Shown here piece after piece: positions 34,354 to 48,194 of a stretch of DNA of 64,000 nucleotides. Position numbers and translations under genes: made by a program. The stretch comes from an uncultured Sulfolobales archaeon. GTDB taxonomy: Archaea; Thermoproteota; Thermoprotei_A; Sulfolobales; Desulfurococcaceae. Positions within the stretch are counted from its first letter, which is position 1, and each line of letters begins with the position of its first letter. The notes beneath the pieces were generated by a model that was not told the DNA's origin, did no database searches, and was given only the letters and a program-made list of their open reading frames with translations. The stretch is taken from assembly GCA_938045475.1 (NCBI GenBank), contig CALIML010000009.1:1-64000 (forward strand). The letters run 5' to 3'.

Positions 34354-35690
34354 ACGAAGAGCTGCTTAGAATATCAGAGGACCTAGTTAAGAGGGCTTCT
34401 GTGGAGGGATTTAATGAATCTGCAGCATTGTCCATAAATACTAGGAGGACTATGCTTAAGATAGCTAATAGTGAGCCATCAGTAATACAGCATTGGAACT
34501 CGCTCAGCGTAATCACTTACTTAGCCAAGGACAGGAGGATCATTATAATGGAGTTCCATCCTAGGGACGAATCCGAGATCTATAAATCTATGGCTGACCT
34601 ACTTAAAGTAGCTGCTAAAGTAATGGAGTCACCTCTATATGCTCCACTGCCTGAGCCAATTGAAGTAAAGCCTTTAGAAGGGCTTGTTGACAGAGAAGTA
34701 ATTGAGCGATTAGAGGAGCCAAGTACGTTAGCTGAAGTAGCTATTGAGGCAGCCCATAGAGAGAAAATAGACTCCGTTGCTGGAACAATAGATCTTTGGT
34801 ATAGGGAAAAAGCATTATCAACTTCCAGCGGAGTTTCCCTACATGAGGATTCAACAGGCTTCCAAGCCTACTTAAGAGCCTTCGCCGAACCTAGTGGAAG
34901 CGGTCAATGGAGTACTTGTTCAACTAGGCTCAACTCGAGAGGCGTTGAGGAGGCTGCGTTAACTGCAGCTAAGTACGCTGTGGAGTCTAGGTATAGGGAG
35001 AAGGTAGAGGTAGGTAAGTACGACGTCATAATGTCCCCCATGGTGTTTGGAAACCTGCTTGAACTAACTGTACGTATGGCTTCAGCGTTCAATGTGTTAA
35101 TGGGCTTATCAATGTTTATGGGTAGAAAGCCAGGCGATAAAGTTGCTTCAGACAAGTTGAGAGTATTCGATGAGCCGAGGAATACCGAGCTCCCCAGAGC
35201 TACAAGCTTCGATGATGAAGGAGTGCCTACTCACAATAAGGCAGTGATAGATGGCGGAGTCTTGAAAACCCTGCTTCATAACTCTAAGACAGCGAGCAAG
35301 ATGGGTGCAACTACCACTGGTAATGCCGGCTGGATTTCCCCAGCTCCGTGGAATATAACGGTTGGCCGAGGAGGCTATAGTCTTGATGAAATGATAGGTG
35401 GAGTAAAGCGGGGAATATTAGTTACTAATAATTGGTATACTAGGTTGCAGAACTATGTTGAAGGAGTTTTTTCAACTGTAAGTAGAGACGCAGTCTTCTT
35501 AATTGAGAACGGCAAAGTAACTAAATCTATTGAGAAAATACGTATGGCTGACAGACTTCCAAACATACTGAACAACATCGAAGCCCTCGGGAAGGAAGCG
35601 TACAACATCATGTGGTGGGAAGTAACCATACCATCAAAACTTCCATACGTATTAATTAAGGATGTAAGTGTAACAAAGCCAACCCTCTAA
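34350..35690 (+). CDS. tldE: TldE/PmbA subunit
   Basis: This partner of TldD (446 aa) lacks the HExxxH zinc motif, as expected for the structural subunit. Conserved pieces are RATSFDDEGVPTHNKAVIDG, LLHNSKTASKMGATTTGNAG and NNWYTRLQNYVEGVFSTVSR. Overlap with tldD indicates translation coupling. A hairpin and tRNA-Ser(TGA) follow. Confidence 0.94.
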   Translation: MNEELLRISEDLVKRASVEGFNESAALSINTRRTMLKIANSEPSVIQHWNSLSVITYLAKDRRIIIMEFHPRDESEIYKSMADLLKVAAKVMESPLYAPLPEPIEVKPLEGLVDREVIERLEEPSTLAEVAIEAAHREKIDSVAGTIDLWYREKALSTSSGVSLHEDSTGFQAYLRAFAEPSGSGQWSTCSTRLNSRGVEEAALTAAKYAVESRYREKVEVGKYDVIMSPMVFGNLLELTVRMASAFNVLMGLSMFMGRKPGDKVASDKLRVFDEPRNTELPRATSFDDEGVPTHNKAVIDGGVLKTLLHNSKTASKMGATTTGNAGWISPAPWNITVGRGGYSLDEMIGGVKRGILVTNNWYTRLQNYVEGVFSTVSRDAVFLIENGKVTKSIEKIRMADRLPNILNNIEALGKEAYNIMWWEVTIPSKLPYVLIKDVSVTKPTL

Positions 35691-35763
35691 CTGCTACACT
35701 TAAAGGCAGATGCAACAACTTCCTCAATATTTCCATAAAACTCATGTTTTTTAGATGGCTTTA

Positions 35764-35784
35764 GGCAGTGCCTCAATCACTGCC
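35764..35784. terminator. 7-bp hairpin between tldE and tRNA-Ser
   Basis: GGCAGTG (35764-35770) and CACTGCC (35778-35784) form an exact stem with loop CCTCAAT, after a T-rich stretch CATGTTTTTTA (35743-35753 region). It may mark the end of the tld transcript. Confidence 0.35.
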
Positions 35785-35811
35785 CCCAGAGCCGCCTTTA
35801 GGATTAGGAAG

Positions 35812-35897
35812 CGCCGGGGGCGGGATTTGAACCCGCGCGGAGAGCAATCCCCACTGGCTCTCAAGGCCAGCCCCTTAGGCCGCTCGGGCACCCCGGC
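35812..35897 (-). tRNA. tRNA-Ser(TGA)
   Basis: An 86-nt class II tRNA. Acceptor GCCGGGG/CCCCGGC, discriminator G, anticodon stem CTGGC/GCCAG with loop CTTGAGA giving TGA, a long variable arm (GGGGATTGCTCTCC) and T arm GCGGG-TTCAAAT-CCCGC. No intron and no encoded CCA. Confidence 0.94.
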
Positions 35898-35962
35898 TTA
35901 ACCAAGTACTATCTATACAATAAGGGGTTAAGTAATTTATTGCCGTGCCTTACATAGAAGGT

Positions 35963-36271
35963 CTATCTTTGTCTAACTATCTCTGCCTCCATCCATATCT
36001 CCGGAGGCACCCTTATCCTTATGAGCTGCCTCATGACTCTCTCATCCGCTGCCACATATATCACCCTCTTATGTATCCTCATTTCCCAATGCTCCCACTT
36101 CTTTCTCCCCTCTCCATGCGGCAGTTTCAGCGTTGGGACAACGAGTCTTTTTGTTGGAAGAGGTATGGGGCCCTTTACTTTTATACCGCTTCTTTTAGCT
36201 ACGTCAACTATCTTGAGTATGAATTCATTCAATCTATCTACGTCTGTACTCCAAACCTTTATTTTAACCAT
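35963..36271 (-). CDS. rps10: Ribosomal protein uS10
   Basis: The protein starts MVKIKVWSTDVDRLNEFIL and contains GPIPLPTKRLVVPTLKLPHG, the family core. ATG 36271 gives 102 aa; a GTG at 36286 adds five residues. It follows EF-1alpha on the same strand, the usual archaeal uS12-uS7-EF1A-uS10 order, although here NusA, uS12 and uS7 are separated from EF-1alpha by short gaps and one opposite gene. Confidence 0.96.
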   Translation of the reverse strand: MVKIKVWSTDVDRLNEFILKIVDVAKRSGIKVKGPIPLPTKRLVVPTLKLPHGEGRKKWEHWEMRIHKRVIYVAADERVMRQLIRIRVPPEIWMEAEIVRQR

Positions 36272-36359
36272 TGACACTTCTGACACCGCTATCTCATACT
36301 ACATAATCTTACTTAACTAAGTAAGTGCTTTCAAAAATATGCACCCCTTTATCCACGCT

Positions 36360-37679
36360 TTACTTAGCCTTTATTTCTACTTTCGCTGGAACGAGATCTA
36401 AAACTACCCCTATTCCAATAGTCTTACCCATGTCCCTCATGGCGAATCTTCCAAGCTGCGGGAAGTCACTGAACTTCTCTATTACTAAGGGCTTTATGGG
36501 CTTAAACTTCACTATAGCTGCATCGCCCATCTTTATAAATGATGGGTTGTTTTCAACTACTTTACCAGTCCTAGGATCTAGCTTAGCATCTATTGAAACT
36601 ATTCTACAAGCTACGCTAGCTGTATGTACGTGGACTACTGGAGTATAGCCTGGGGCTATAGCTGATGGGTGCCATACTACGAAGACCCTGGCCTTGAACT
36701 CATCTACTACTGTCGGCGGATTAGTCAAGTGGCCCACTACATCGCCTCTCTTCACGTCTTGTTTACTAATGCCTTTAACGTTGAAACCTATGTTGTCTCC
36801 AGGCTCCGCCTTCTCAATCCTTACGTAGTGAGTCTCAATGCTCTTCACTTCACCTATAACGCCTGGAGGCATGAAGACCACTCTATCTCCAACTTTAAGT
36901 AAGCCTGTTTCAACTCTACCAACAGGCACTGTTCCAATGCCACTAATGTTGTAAACGTCCTGTATTGGCAGTCTTAAGGGCTTGTCTATAGGTTTAGGAG
37001 GTATTGACAAAGTATCGAATGCTTCAACAATCGTGAGGCCATTGTACCAGGGCATGTTGAGGCTTCTCTCAATAACGTTATCTCCAAGCCAAGCGCTGAC
37101 TGGAATGAATGATATTTTACTGATGTCGTACCCTATAGACTTCAAGTACTTCTTCAAAACTTCTGTTACTTCCTTAAACCTTTGTTCACTCCACGGAGGC
37201 TCTGCGGCATCCATCTTATTTATAGCAACTATGAGCTGATCTATGCCCATGGTTTTAGCTAAGAGGGCGTGTTCGCGTGTCTGCCCCTCAGGACTCATGC
37301 CTGCCTCAAACTCTCCTTTGCGAGCACTGACTACGAGCAATGCTGCATCCGCTTGACTAGCTCCAGTAATCATGTTCTTCACGAAGTCTCTATGCCCTGG
37401 GGCATCAATAATTGTGAAGAAGTACTTTTTAGTCTCAAACTTTATGTGAGATAAAGCTATCGTTATCCCTCTTTCCCTCTCTTCCTTAAGTTTATCTAAA
37501 AGCCACGCCAGCTTAAACGACTCTTTGCCAGACTTCTTAGCTAGCTCTTCAACGACTCTAAAGGCCTTTTCTTCAACTAACCCCAGGCGGTACATTATGT
37601 ATCCAACTAAAGTGCTCTTACCATGATCTACATGCCCTATTACCACTAAGTTCAAGTGGGGTTTTTGCGCAGCGCTCAT
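36360..37679 (-). CDS. tuf: Elongation factor 1-alpha
   Basis: This GTPase delivers aminoacyl-tRNA to the A site. The start MSAAQKPHLNLVVIGHVDHG at 37679 matches the family (an upstream ATG at 37694 adds five residues). GHVDHGKST, DAPGHRDFVKNMITGASQAD and NKMD are the G motifs, followed by two beta barrels (GIGTVPVGRVETG). Length 439 aa. A TATA box on this strand (37734-37744) lies about 25 nt before a transcript start near 37712. Confidence 0.97.
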   Translation of the reverse strand: MSAAQKPHLNLVVIGHVDHGKSTLVGYIMYRLGLVEEKAFRVVEELAKKSGKESFKLAWLLDKLKEERERGITIALSHIKFETKKYFFTIIDAPGHRDFVKNMITGASQADAALLVVSARKGEFEAGMSPEGQTREHALLAKTMGIDQLIVAINKMDAAEPPWSEQRFKEVTEVLKKYLKSIGYDISKISFIPVSAWLGDNVIERSLNMPWYNGLTIVEAFDTLSIPPKPIDKPLRLPIQDVYNISGIGTVPVGRVETGLLKVGDRVVFMPPGVIGEVKSIETHYVRIEKAEPGDNIGFNVKGISKQDVKRGDVVGHLTNPPTVVDEFKARVFVVWHPSAIAPGYTPVVHVHTASVACRIVSIDAKLDPRTGKVVENNPSFIKMGDAAIVKFKPIKPLVIEKFSDFPQLGRFAMRDMGKTIGIGVVLDLVPAKVEIKAK

Positions 37680-37733
37680 ATCCAACACTCTCATACAGCT
37701 TCTAACATCACTTCTACTTAGACTGTAGACGCA

Positions 37734-37744
37734 GCTTATAAAGG
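37734..37744 (-). promoter_or_regulatory. TATA box of the EF-1alpha/uS10 transcript
   Basis: The minus strand reads CCTTTATAAGC, a strong TATA match about 55-65 nt upstream of the EF-1alpha start codon, which leaves room for a leader of about 30 nt. Downstream of it, 37745-37856 holds only AT-rich intergenic DNA. Confidence 0.55.
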
Positions 37745-37856
37745 TTACTTTAAGACACGTTCAGAAATTCCATATACTAATGAAAAATCGATTTAATGCA
37801 ATCTCATAAGACTAATATCAATTCAGACATTAATTTATATGAAGAATTTTGAAAGC

Positions 37857-38459
37857 TTACCTACTGCTTAACGCTATTCTCTCTATTTCCTCCTTTCTTT
37901 GTATAGCATAGCTCTTTGGGTCGCTGCGAGAAGCCATAATTATTTCATCAGCTAAGGCCTCTTCTATAGGTATCGTATTGTTAAACGCCTTTGCTCTAGC
38001 TCCTTCAGTTATATGTCTTAAAGCTAAGTCCACTCTTCTTTGTGGAGAGACATCTACTGCTATATGATAAACTATTCCTCCATACATTATTCTAGTCGTC
38101 TCCTCTCTTGGAGCACTGTTCTCTATGGCCCTTACTAGCACTTGTAGGGGGTTCTCATCAGTTTTTAAGCAAATTATGTCAAATGCCTTCTTCACTATGT
38201 TGTAAGCCAAGTGCTTCTTACCCATGTTCTTCCCAGGTCTCATAAGTTTATTCATTAATCTCTCAACAATAGGTACTTCTGCTTTGCTAAACCTCCTATG
38301 CTCATGCCTTCCACCTGTATGTGGAAGATAGATAGGGCTTAAACATATGTACCTCTTGAGACTTGGGTCCTTAATCACTATGTTGTCGTAGCTCCACTTA
38401 CTGAACAACTTTATTTCACTGACTTCAAACTCCATAGCTTCCCTACTTGACTCCAGCAT
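37857..38459 (-). CDS. rps7: Ribosomal protein uS7
   Basis: The 200-aa archaeal uS7 has an N-terminal extension ([16 protein letters not shown]), [39 protein letters not shown] and [20 protein letters not shown]. It organises the 3' domain of 16S rRNA and lines the tRNA exit. It stands between EF-1alpha and a divergent DUF151-like gene, so it has its own promoter near 38470-38500. Confidence 0.96.
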   Translation of the reverse strand: MLESSREAMEFEVSEIKLFSKWSYDNIVIKDPSLKRYICLSPIYLPHTGGRHEHRRFSKAEVPIVERLMNKLMRPGKNMGKKHLAYNIVKKAFDIICLKTDENPLQVLVRAIENSAPREETTRIMYGGIVYHIAVDVSPQRRVDLALRHITEGARAKAFNNTIPIEEALADEIIMASRSDPKSYAIQRKEEIERIALSSR

Positions 38460-38550
38460 GCTACATCACTGCCGAACTGCTTTATACACAAACTTTAGAG
38501 AGCGATAAAAACTTAACTTACTGAACACCATTAAAGTGCTGTGTGGTGAA

Positions 38551-39045
38551 ATGATGCAGAGTGAAGGCCTAGTCAAAGTAGTGGATGTTGAGGCCTCTAT
38601 AAGAGTTCTAGAAGAATATAGTGAAGGCGATGAGGAGCTTACGTATGAGTCCATAGAGACTTCAATTAAATGCTTTCTAGAAGACGGAAGACACTTCATG
38701 CTTTATACAGTCCCTATAGATGTTGTAGAAGCCATAAGAAGACTTAAGGGGGAGGAATCAATGCTTCCAAGAGAGGGTGATGAAAGAGAGACATTCTTTG
38801 ATGTAATCACGACGAACATTTTATTGAGGGAAGCTCTAGGAAAGTACTTAAGTAAAGTGATCATAGATTCTCTAGACGTAGAAACATACACTTATGCAGC
38901 AGTAGCGGAATTCGTTGAAGGCGGCATAATAGTTAGAAGAAGGATGATTCCAAGCCACGCAATACTGATGGCCTTAGTTGCAGGAAAGCCTGTTTACGTT
39001 AGAAGAGAGCTCGTTGATCAGCAGGAAGCTATGACGAGGACCTAG
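38551..39045 (+). CDS. DUF151/BFN-like protein
   Basis: The C-terminal half resembles the bifunctional-nuclease (DUF151) domain: ETFFDVITTNILLREALGKY, TYTYAAVAEFVEGG, then IPSHAILMALVAGKPVYVRR, matching the family block around an SDAI-like motif. The usual D-x-R-P-S-D is changed to MIPSH, so known catalytic residues are not clear. The N-terminal 60 residues are acidic and unfamiliar. ATG 38551 (or 38554) follows GGTGA. It is the only plus-strand gene among the uS7-uS12-RNA polymerase genes. Function is not established. Confidence 0.62.
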   Translation: MMQSEGLVKVVDVEASIRVLEEYSEGDEELTYESIETSIKCFLEDGRHFMLYTVPIDVVEAIRRLKGEESMLPREGDERETFFDVITTNILLREALGKYLSKVIIDSLDVETYTYAAVAEFVEGGIIVRRRMIPSHAILMALVAGKPVYVRRELVDQQEAMTRT

Positions 39046-39080
39046 GGAGTGATTTGACGGTAATTTAATGCTGCTGCAGC

Positions 39081-39524
39081 TCACCTAACAGGCTTTTGCT
39101 TCTTGCCAAGCCATATGGCTTTTAATGAAACTCCATTAACTTTTACGACCTTATACCTGACTCCAGGTATGTCGCCGAGGGATTTTCCCTTAGGCCCCCC
39201 TATTCCCTCTATAATTACTTCATCGTGTTCGTCAATGTATGTAATTCCTCCGTCAAGCGGCACAAAGGCTGTCACTATCTTCCCATTCTTAACTAGTTGT
39301 ACTCTAACGCACTTCCTCAATGCACTGTTTGGTTGGCGTGACTCAACTCCAACCTTCTCTAAGACTATTCCTCTAGCCATGGGAGCTCCTTCTAAAGGAT
39401 CGGCTTTCCTCTTTAATTGAAGCATTCTAACCTTAAACTCCCTCTGAGACCACCTGAATTTAAGTCTCTTTCTCTTCAGCTTCCTGGCAGTATATAGTCC
39501 ATAGGGAGCCTTCTTTCCAGGCAT
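39081..39524 (-). CDS. rps12: Ribosomal protein uS12
   Basis: The 147-aa decoding-centre protein has [40 protein letters not shown] and the tail [17 protein letters not shown]. It is the last gene of the Rpo2-Rpo1N-Rpo1C-eL30-NusA-uS12 run, the normal archaeal order. Confidence 0.97.
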   Translation of the reverse strand: MPGKKAPYGLYTARKLKRKRLKFRWSQREFKVRMLQLKRKADPLEGAPMARGIVLEKVGVESRQPNSALRKCVRVQLVKNGKIVTAFVPLDGGITYIDEHDEVIIEGIGGPKGKSLGDIPGVRYKVVKVNGVSLKAIWLGKKQKPVR

Positions 39525-39593
39525 AACTATCTACCTCATTCAACTGACCTTACTGAAGTTTAAAAACTTTAATTACTCTGCATCAGGGAATCG

Positions 39594-40025
39594 CTATGTA
39601 ATTACTACGTTGTCTATATCATGGTATCTCTTCAATATAGTCTTTAGGCGGGCAACGTTTTTCCCATTTCTACCGATCGCTAGTCCTTTGTCGCTAGGCT
39701 CTACGTTTACGTAAACAGTCTTTTTCCCAAGTCTTTCAATTATCCTTACGTCTCTTATTCTGGCGGGCATTAAGGCGTATTTAACTAATTCCTCAACTCT
39801 ATCGCTGTAGCCGACGATCTCAATGTTTCTACCCACTATTTTCTTAATTCTCAGAACGTTAACGCCCTTTGCACCTACAGCTACGCCGACTTCATCTGGA
39901 TTAACTATGAATATTATTCTATCGAATTCATCATCTATTATGCAGTCTCTTACGTTAACCCCCGTTAATTCATTTAAAAGCGCCATATACCTTATTTCCT
40001 CTGGCGTTAGCTTTATACTATTCAA
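39594..40025 (-). CDS. nusA: Archaeal NusA-like KH protein
   Basis: The 143-aa protein consists of two KH domains without the S1 and N-terminal domains of bacterial NusA. The KH loops are VGVAVGAKGVNVLRIKKIVG and GLAIGRNGKNVARLKTIL. It probably binds RNA in transcription or antitermination. It is placed between eL30 and uS12, as in most archaea. Confidence 0.95.
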   Translation of the reverse strand: MNSIKLTPEEIRYMALLNELTGVNVRDCIIDDEFDRIIFIVNPDEVGVAVGAKGVNVLRIKKIVGRNIEIVGYSDRVEELVKYALMPARIRDVRIIERLGKKTVYVNVEPSDKGLAIGRNGKNVARLKTILKRYHDIDNVVIT

Positions 40026-40026
40026 A

Positions 40027-44237
<4,211 letters not shown>

Positions 44238-44242
44238 TTATT

Positions 44243-47200
44243 TCACCTCTTTACAACTCCTTCAAGAACCATCCTCGGCATAATGTTCATACTCATTAGC
44301 TCTTGTATAAGCAGTTTAAATGCATATGATACCTCCACTGGATACAGCTTGCCTTTATCTCCATGAACTGGGCAAACTGTTTCCTTCCTATTCCTATCAT
44401 ACCAGCCTATATGCCCGCAGAGGCTGCAGACGTAGATAGTCACCTTATCGCTTTTATCAACTAACTGCTCCTTGAGAAGGGAGGCAGCTCCATAGCCTAT
44501 TAAACAATCCCTCTCCATTTCCCCCCACCTTAAGCCACCCATCCTAGCTCTTCCTTCAACAGGTTGCCTAGTCAGGATCTGTATCGGTCCTCTAGCTCTT
44601 GCATGCATTTTGTCTGCAACCATGTGATGCAGCTTCTGGTAATACACTACTCCAATGAATACAGTGTTCTTGAGTAATTCACCCGTCCTACCGTCATACA
44701 TTGCTTCCTCCCCCGTATGCGAGTAGCCAAGTCTCCTCAAGGCCAGCCTAATTTCATCAACTGGCTTCTTATAGAATGGAGTTGCATCTATGAATTCACC
44801 CTTCATGGATGCTACTTTACCAGCTATGCTCTCAATTAACTGCCCAACAGTCATTCTACTTGGGAAAGCGTGCGGGTTTATTATCAGATCTGGTATAACT
44901 CCCTCTTCAGTAAACGGCATATCCTCTTGGGGAACCAATAGGCCTAGAACCCCCTTCTGTCCATGCCTGCTCGCGAACTTATCGCCTATTTCAGGCGCTC
45001 TTAAGTCTCTCACAACTACTTTAATTACATAGTTGCCCTCCCCATCGCTTGTAAGCATCACTGAATCAACTACTCCCTTCTCGCCATGCCTAGTTACAAC
45101 GCTTGTGTCTTGCCTAACTAATCCAGCGCCAACGCCGTACTCCTGGACTGTGAAGAATCTGGGTGGACTAGTCCTCCCTATCAATACGTCTCCGCCTTTC
45201 ACCTGTGTCTCAGGAGCTATTATTCCGTCTTCTTCAAGCTTCTCGTAGGCCTTTAATCCACGGAACCCCTTAACGTTAGGACTCGGGATCTCTATTCTAT
45301 CCTCTTGCCCTCCGGGATACTTATATGCTACTGTAGTATAGAGCCTAAAGAACGTGCTTCTCCCAAAACCTCTATCTGCACTTCCTTTATTCATTATTAA
45401 GGCGTCCTCGATGTTGTAGCCTGTGAAACTCATTATGGCTACAACTGCGTTCTGCCCAGCTGGCCTTGCATTATACCCCATTATATCAAGGACTTTTGTC
45501 TGGACAAGGGGCTTCTGCGGGTAGTGCAGTAAATGCCCCCGCGTATCTGACCTCACTTGGAAGTTAGCCGAGTACAACCCAAGAGCTTGCTTAGCCATAG
45601 CTGCTTCATAAGAGTTCCTGGGGCTTTGATTGTGCTCAGGATAAGGTATTATGGATGCAGTTATCCCAAGAACTGCTGGTGGATAGATCTCTAAATGAGT
45701 ATGCTCACCAGTGATTTCACGTGGCTCCACAGCTATGTACGCGCTCTCCTCTTCATCAGCATCTAAGTACTCAACTATACCCATTCTAACTAAATCGGAG
45801 AACAGTATTTCCTCATTCTTAAGTAGCTCCATGTGTTTAGGAGTAAGCTTTAAGCGACCATCATCTACTGTAAGGAGAGGCCTCCTTATTCTACCAGGAT
45901 CGCAGTTTACATAAACCTCCCTGATGTACTCTGTCTCTACGTAAGCTACATTCACTTCATGAATTCTATCGCTTAAATCCTTTAGCTCAGCCCTGATCTT
46001 ATGTTCTCCTCTATCGCCATACCTCCTAATTCTCCTCACAGTGTTCGCTAGCTCCACTCCATTAGGGTGGTAGCCTATGAGCCTCCCATTAAGGCACACC
46101 TTACTCCACGAAGATGCTTCTTCAAGGCTCAGCTCACCCCTTCTAACAGCTTCCACGACTTCATCTATAGGCATTACACCCAGCTTATACAACAGTCTTT
46201 CAACTAAAGCTTCATTAGCGCCGATGCTCACTACAGCCATTAATGCCAGGTTCTTCACTAAGCCTATGTTGGTTCCTTCAGGGGACTCAAAGGGACATAT
46301 CCTCCCCCACTGTGATGGATGTATTTCCCTTGCCTCGAAGTGAGGTTGAGTTCTAGCTAAAGGCGATATGACTCTTCTTAAGTGGCTGAGGGTGCTCATT
46401 AAGTTAGTTCTATCTAACAACTGGCTGACTCCACTTCTTCCACCGGGCCAGTTGCCTGTAGCCATTGCGTGAAGAACTTTATCTGTTAGAAGACCTGGCT
46501 TTAGCAGAGCTTTTAACTCCCCCCTCCTCTGCCTAGTGAAGACTTTTTCAACGTTTGACTTGAGTTCTCTCACGAAAGTTCTTGCAAAGTTGTATCTAAT
46601 TAGTTGAGCCAACAGATCTCCAGCTAACTTAAGCCTCTTATTCCTATAGTGATCCTTGTCGTCTGGCTTCCTCCATCCCTTAACTACTTCTATTAACTTA
46701 CATGTTGCCTGCCCAATGAAGTATGCTTTCTTCCTCCTGTCAGCGGGTCTATTACCTAAGTGGGGTAGGAGTGTTTCGTCGAGAAAGCTCTTGGCTTTAT
46801 CTATTCGCACTTGTTTTGGCTGACCTATTGCAAGTCTTGAACCAATGTAGTCTTGAGCTTCTTCAGGGGTTTTAATGTCCTTAGCCTTAATTAGCGTTGG
46901 CAATAGCTCCTTCTGAATCTCTGGGTTGAGGCTTACTGCAAAAACTATCTCTTCATCACTTTCAACACCTAAGGCCCTCATTAATGCCACTACTGGCACT
47001 CTTATCCCCTGTAGGTTAGCGTATATTACTCCATCCCTCCTCCTCTCAATTACTAGCTGGCTCTTTCTCCCGCGGTAAACACTCATGACTTTAGCTACGT
47101 GAGTTATGGCTCCTCCCTCCTGCCCGTAGTCCACTAATACGTTGTTATTAGCTAGATCTTCTTGAGCTACTAACACTCTTTCAGAGCCATTTATTATGAA

Positions 47201-47680
47201 GTAGCCGCCGGGATCCTTAGGATCCTCACCTATTTTCATGAGCTCTTTAGAAGACATCTTTGACAATGGATCTACGCTTGACTTAAGCATAACTGGAATA
47301 TTCATTAAAAGGATCTTTACTGGGGAATACGTTTCCCCCTCTACTTCAACTCTAAAAACTATGTTTACAGGAGCTGAATACGTCAAGCCTCGCAGCCTGC
47401 ATTCCAGTGGAGTGACTCTCTCATAGTATCCTTCAACTTCCTTTACTTTAGGTTCCTCTATCTCTACGTCCTCTATAATTATTTTACCATTTATTGTTGG
47501 TAGAGGTATCTCTCTATAATCCATTATTATTTCCTTAAGGGAGCTCTCTATGAAGTCATTGTAGCTCTCCAAGTGTTGTCTTACAAGGCCTTTTTCCTTA
47601 AATAATCCCTCCACAATGAGCCATTTATCGTCAGATGTCGGAAAGTCTTTGGCTTCTTGGGCAACTTTCATAGAATTCAC
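44243..47680 (-). CDS. rpo2: RNA polymerase subunit Rpo2 (RpoB)
   Basis: A single 1145-aa second-largest subunit, not split into B' and B'' as in many euryarchaea, which agrees with a Thermoproteota-side organism. Landmarks are GYFIINGSERVLVAQEDLAN, GTNIGLVKNLALM, NAVVAIMSFTGYNIEDALIM, GEKGVV and GDKFASRHGQKGVLG, and a C-terminal zinc site CSLCGHIGWYD. Start and end are tightly packed with Rpo5 and Rpo1N. Confidence 0.98.
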   Translation of the reverse strand: MNSMKVAQEAKDFPTSDDKWLIVEGLFKEKGLVRQHLESYNDFIESSLKEIIMDYREIPLPTINGKIIIEDVEIEEPKVKEVEGYYERVTPLECRLRGLTYSAPVNIVFRVEVEGETYSPVKILLMNIPVMLKSSVDPLSKMSSKELMKIGEDPKDPGGYFIINGSERVLVAQEDLANNNVLVDYGQEGGAITHVAKVMSVYRGRKSQLVIERRRDGVIYANLQGIRVPVVALMRALGVESDEEIVFAVSLNPEIQKELLPTLIKAKDIKTPEEAQDYIGSRLAIGQPKQVRIDKAKSFLDETLLPHLGNRPADRRKKAYFIGQATCKLIEVVKGWRKPDDKDHYRNKRLKLAGDLLAQLIRYNFARTFVRELKSNVEKVFTRQRRGELKALLKPGLLTDKVLHAMATGNWPGGRSGVSQLLDRTNLMSTLSHLRRVISPLARTQPHFEAREIHPSQWGRICPFESPEGTNIGLVKNLALMAVVSIGANEALVERLLYKLGVMPIDEVVEAVRRGELSLEEASSWSKVCLNGRLIGYHPNGVELANTVRRIRRYGDRGEHKIRAELKDLSDRIHEVNVAYVETEYIREVYVNCDPGRIRRPLLTVDDGRLKLTPKHMELLKNEEILFSDLVRMGIVEYLDADEEESAYIAVEPREITGEHTHLEIYPPAVLGITASIIPYPEHNQSPRNSYEAAMAKQALGLYSANFQVRSDTRGHLLHYPQKPLVQTKVLDIMGYNARPAGQNAVVAIMSFTGYNIEDALIMNKGSADRGFGRSTFFRLYTTVAYKYPGGQEDRIEIPSPNVKGFRGLKAYEKLEEDGIIAPETQVKGGDVLIGRTSPPRFFTVQEYGVGAGLVRQDTSVVTRHGEKGVVDSVMLTSDGEGNYVIKVVVRDLRAPEIGDKFASRHGQKGVLGLLVPQEDMPFTEEGVIPDLIINPHAFPSRMTVGQLIESIAGKVASMKGEFIDATPFYKKPVDEIRLALRRLGYSHTGEEAMYDGRTGELLKNTVFIGVVYYQKLHHMVADKMHARARGPIQILTRQPVEGRARMGGLRWGEMERDCLIGYGAASLLKEQLVDKSDKVTIYVCSLCGHIGWYDRNRKETVCPVHGDKGKLYPVEVSYAFKLLIQELMSMNIMPRMVLEGVVKR

Positions 47681-47682
47681 CC

Positions 47683-47943
47683 TTACTCTACATCAACTAC
47701 TACGTATCTATACACAATTGTTTCTCCAGATGTATGGCTCCTCCTATGTATCTTTATGACTTCTCCAACTCTAGCGCCAATAGCTCTTACTATAGGATCG
47801 CTTGCCTTTATCCACGGCAATTGTATAGGCTTAACGCCAAGCTCTTTAAGTACTTCAGCTGCTTCCTCAGGGCTTAAGACCTCGTGCTTTGGAACCCACT
47901 CGTGTTCGAGTATATCGGCTTTCTTAGACTTAGACCTAAGCAT
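47683..47943 (-). CDS. rpo5: RNA polymerase subunit Rpo5 (RpoH)
   Basis: The 86-aa jaw subunit carries [39 protein letters not shown] and [10 protein letters not shown], typical of archaeal RpoH. It is the promoter-proximal gene of the polymerase operon. The minus strand at 47978-47988 has AAAAATATAAG, a TATA element about 40 nt before the start codon. Confidence 0.95.
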   Translation of the reverse strand: MLRSKSKKADILEHEWVPKHEVLSPEEAAEVLKELGVKPIQLPWIKASDPIVRAIGARVGEVIKIHRRSHTSGETIVYRYVVVDVE

Positions 47944-48055
47944 ATTAATCGACTCCCAGTATTCACTAATCTACTACTTATATTTTTTGTAGCCCGTCTC
48001 CATTTTATCCACGAGCTATGTTCAAACAAACACTCAGATGGTTTATAAACTTCGA

Positions 48056-48190
48056 TGCCCCCTATGGGGACAGGTTGATGGGATGCAGGAGTTGCGGTGC
48101 TATAATGGATAGGAACGTAGTTCCGAACCTTTAGATTGGGGAGCCGTGAGTTCATTTAAAAGGGAGCGAGAGCTCCAAGAGCTACGTGCG
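48056..48190 (+). mobile_element. Decayed TnpB (IS200/IS605-type) C-terminal fragment
   Basis: One frame reads CPYGDRLMGCRSCGAIMDRN followed by VVPNL and a stop. This matches the TnpB zinc ribbon and RuvC-III end, which usually runs CPxCG-RL...CRSCG...DRD-VVAVLNL. The second Cys of the first pair is Tyr, the finger loop is shortened and the frame then breaks. Downstream, CCAAGAGCTACG also occurs in the other TnpB-like remnant near 57550. No intact ends or TnpA are present. Confidence 0.6.
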
Positions 48191-48194
48191 TCCA

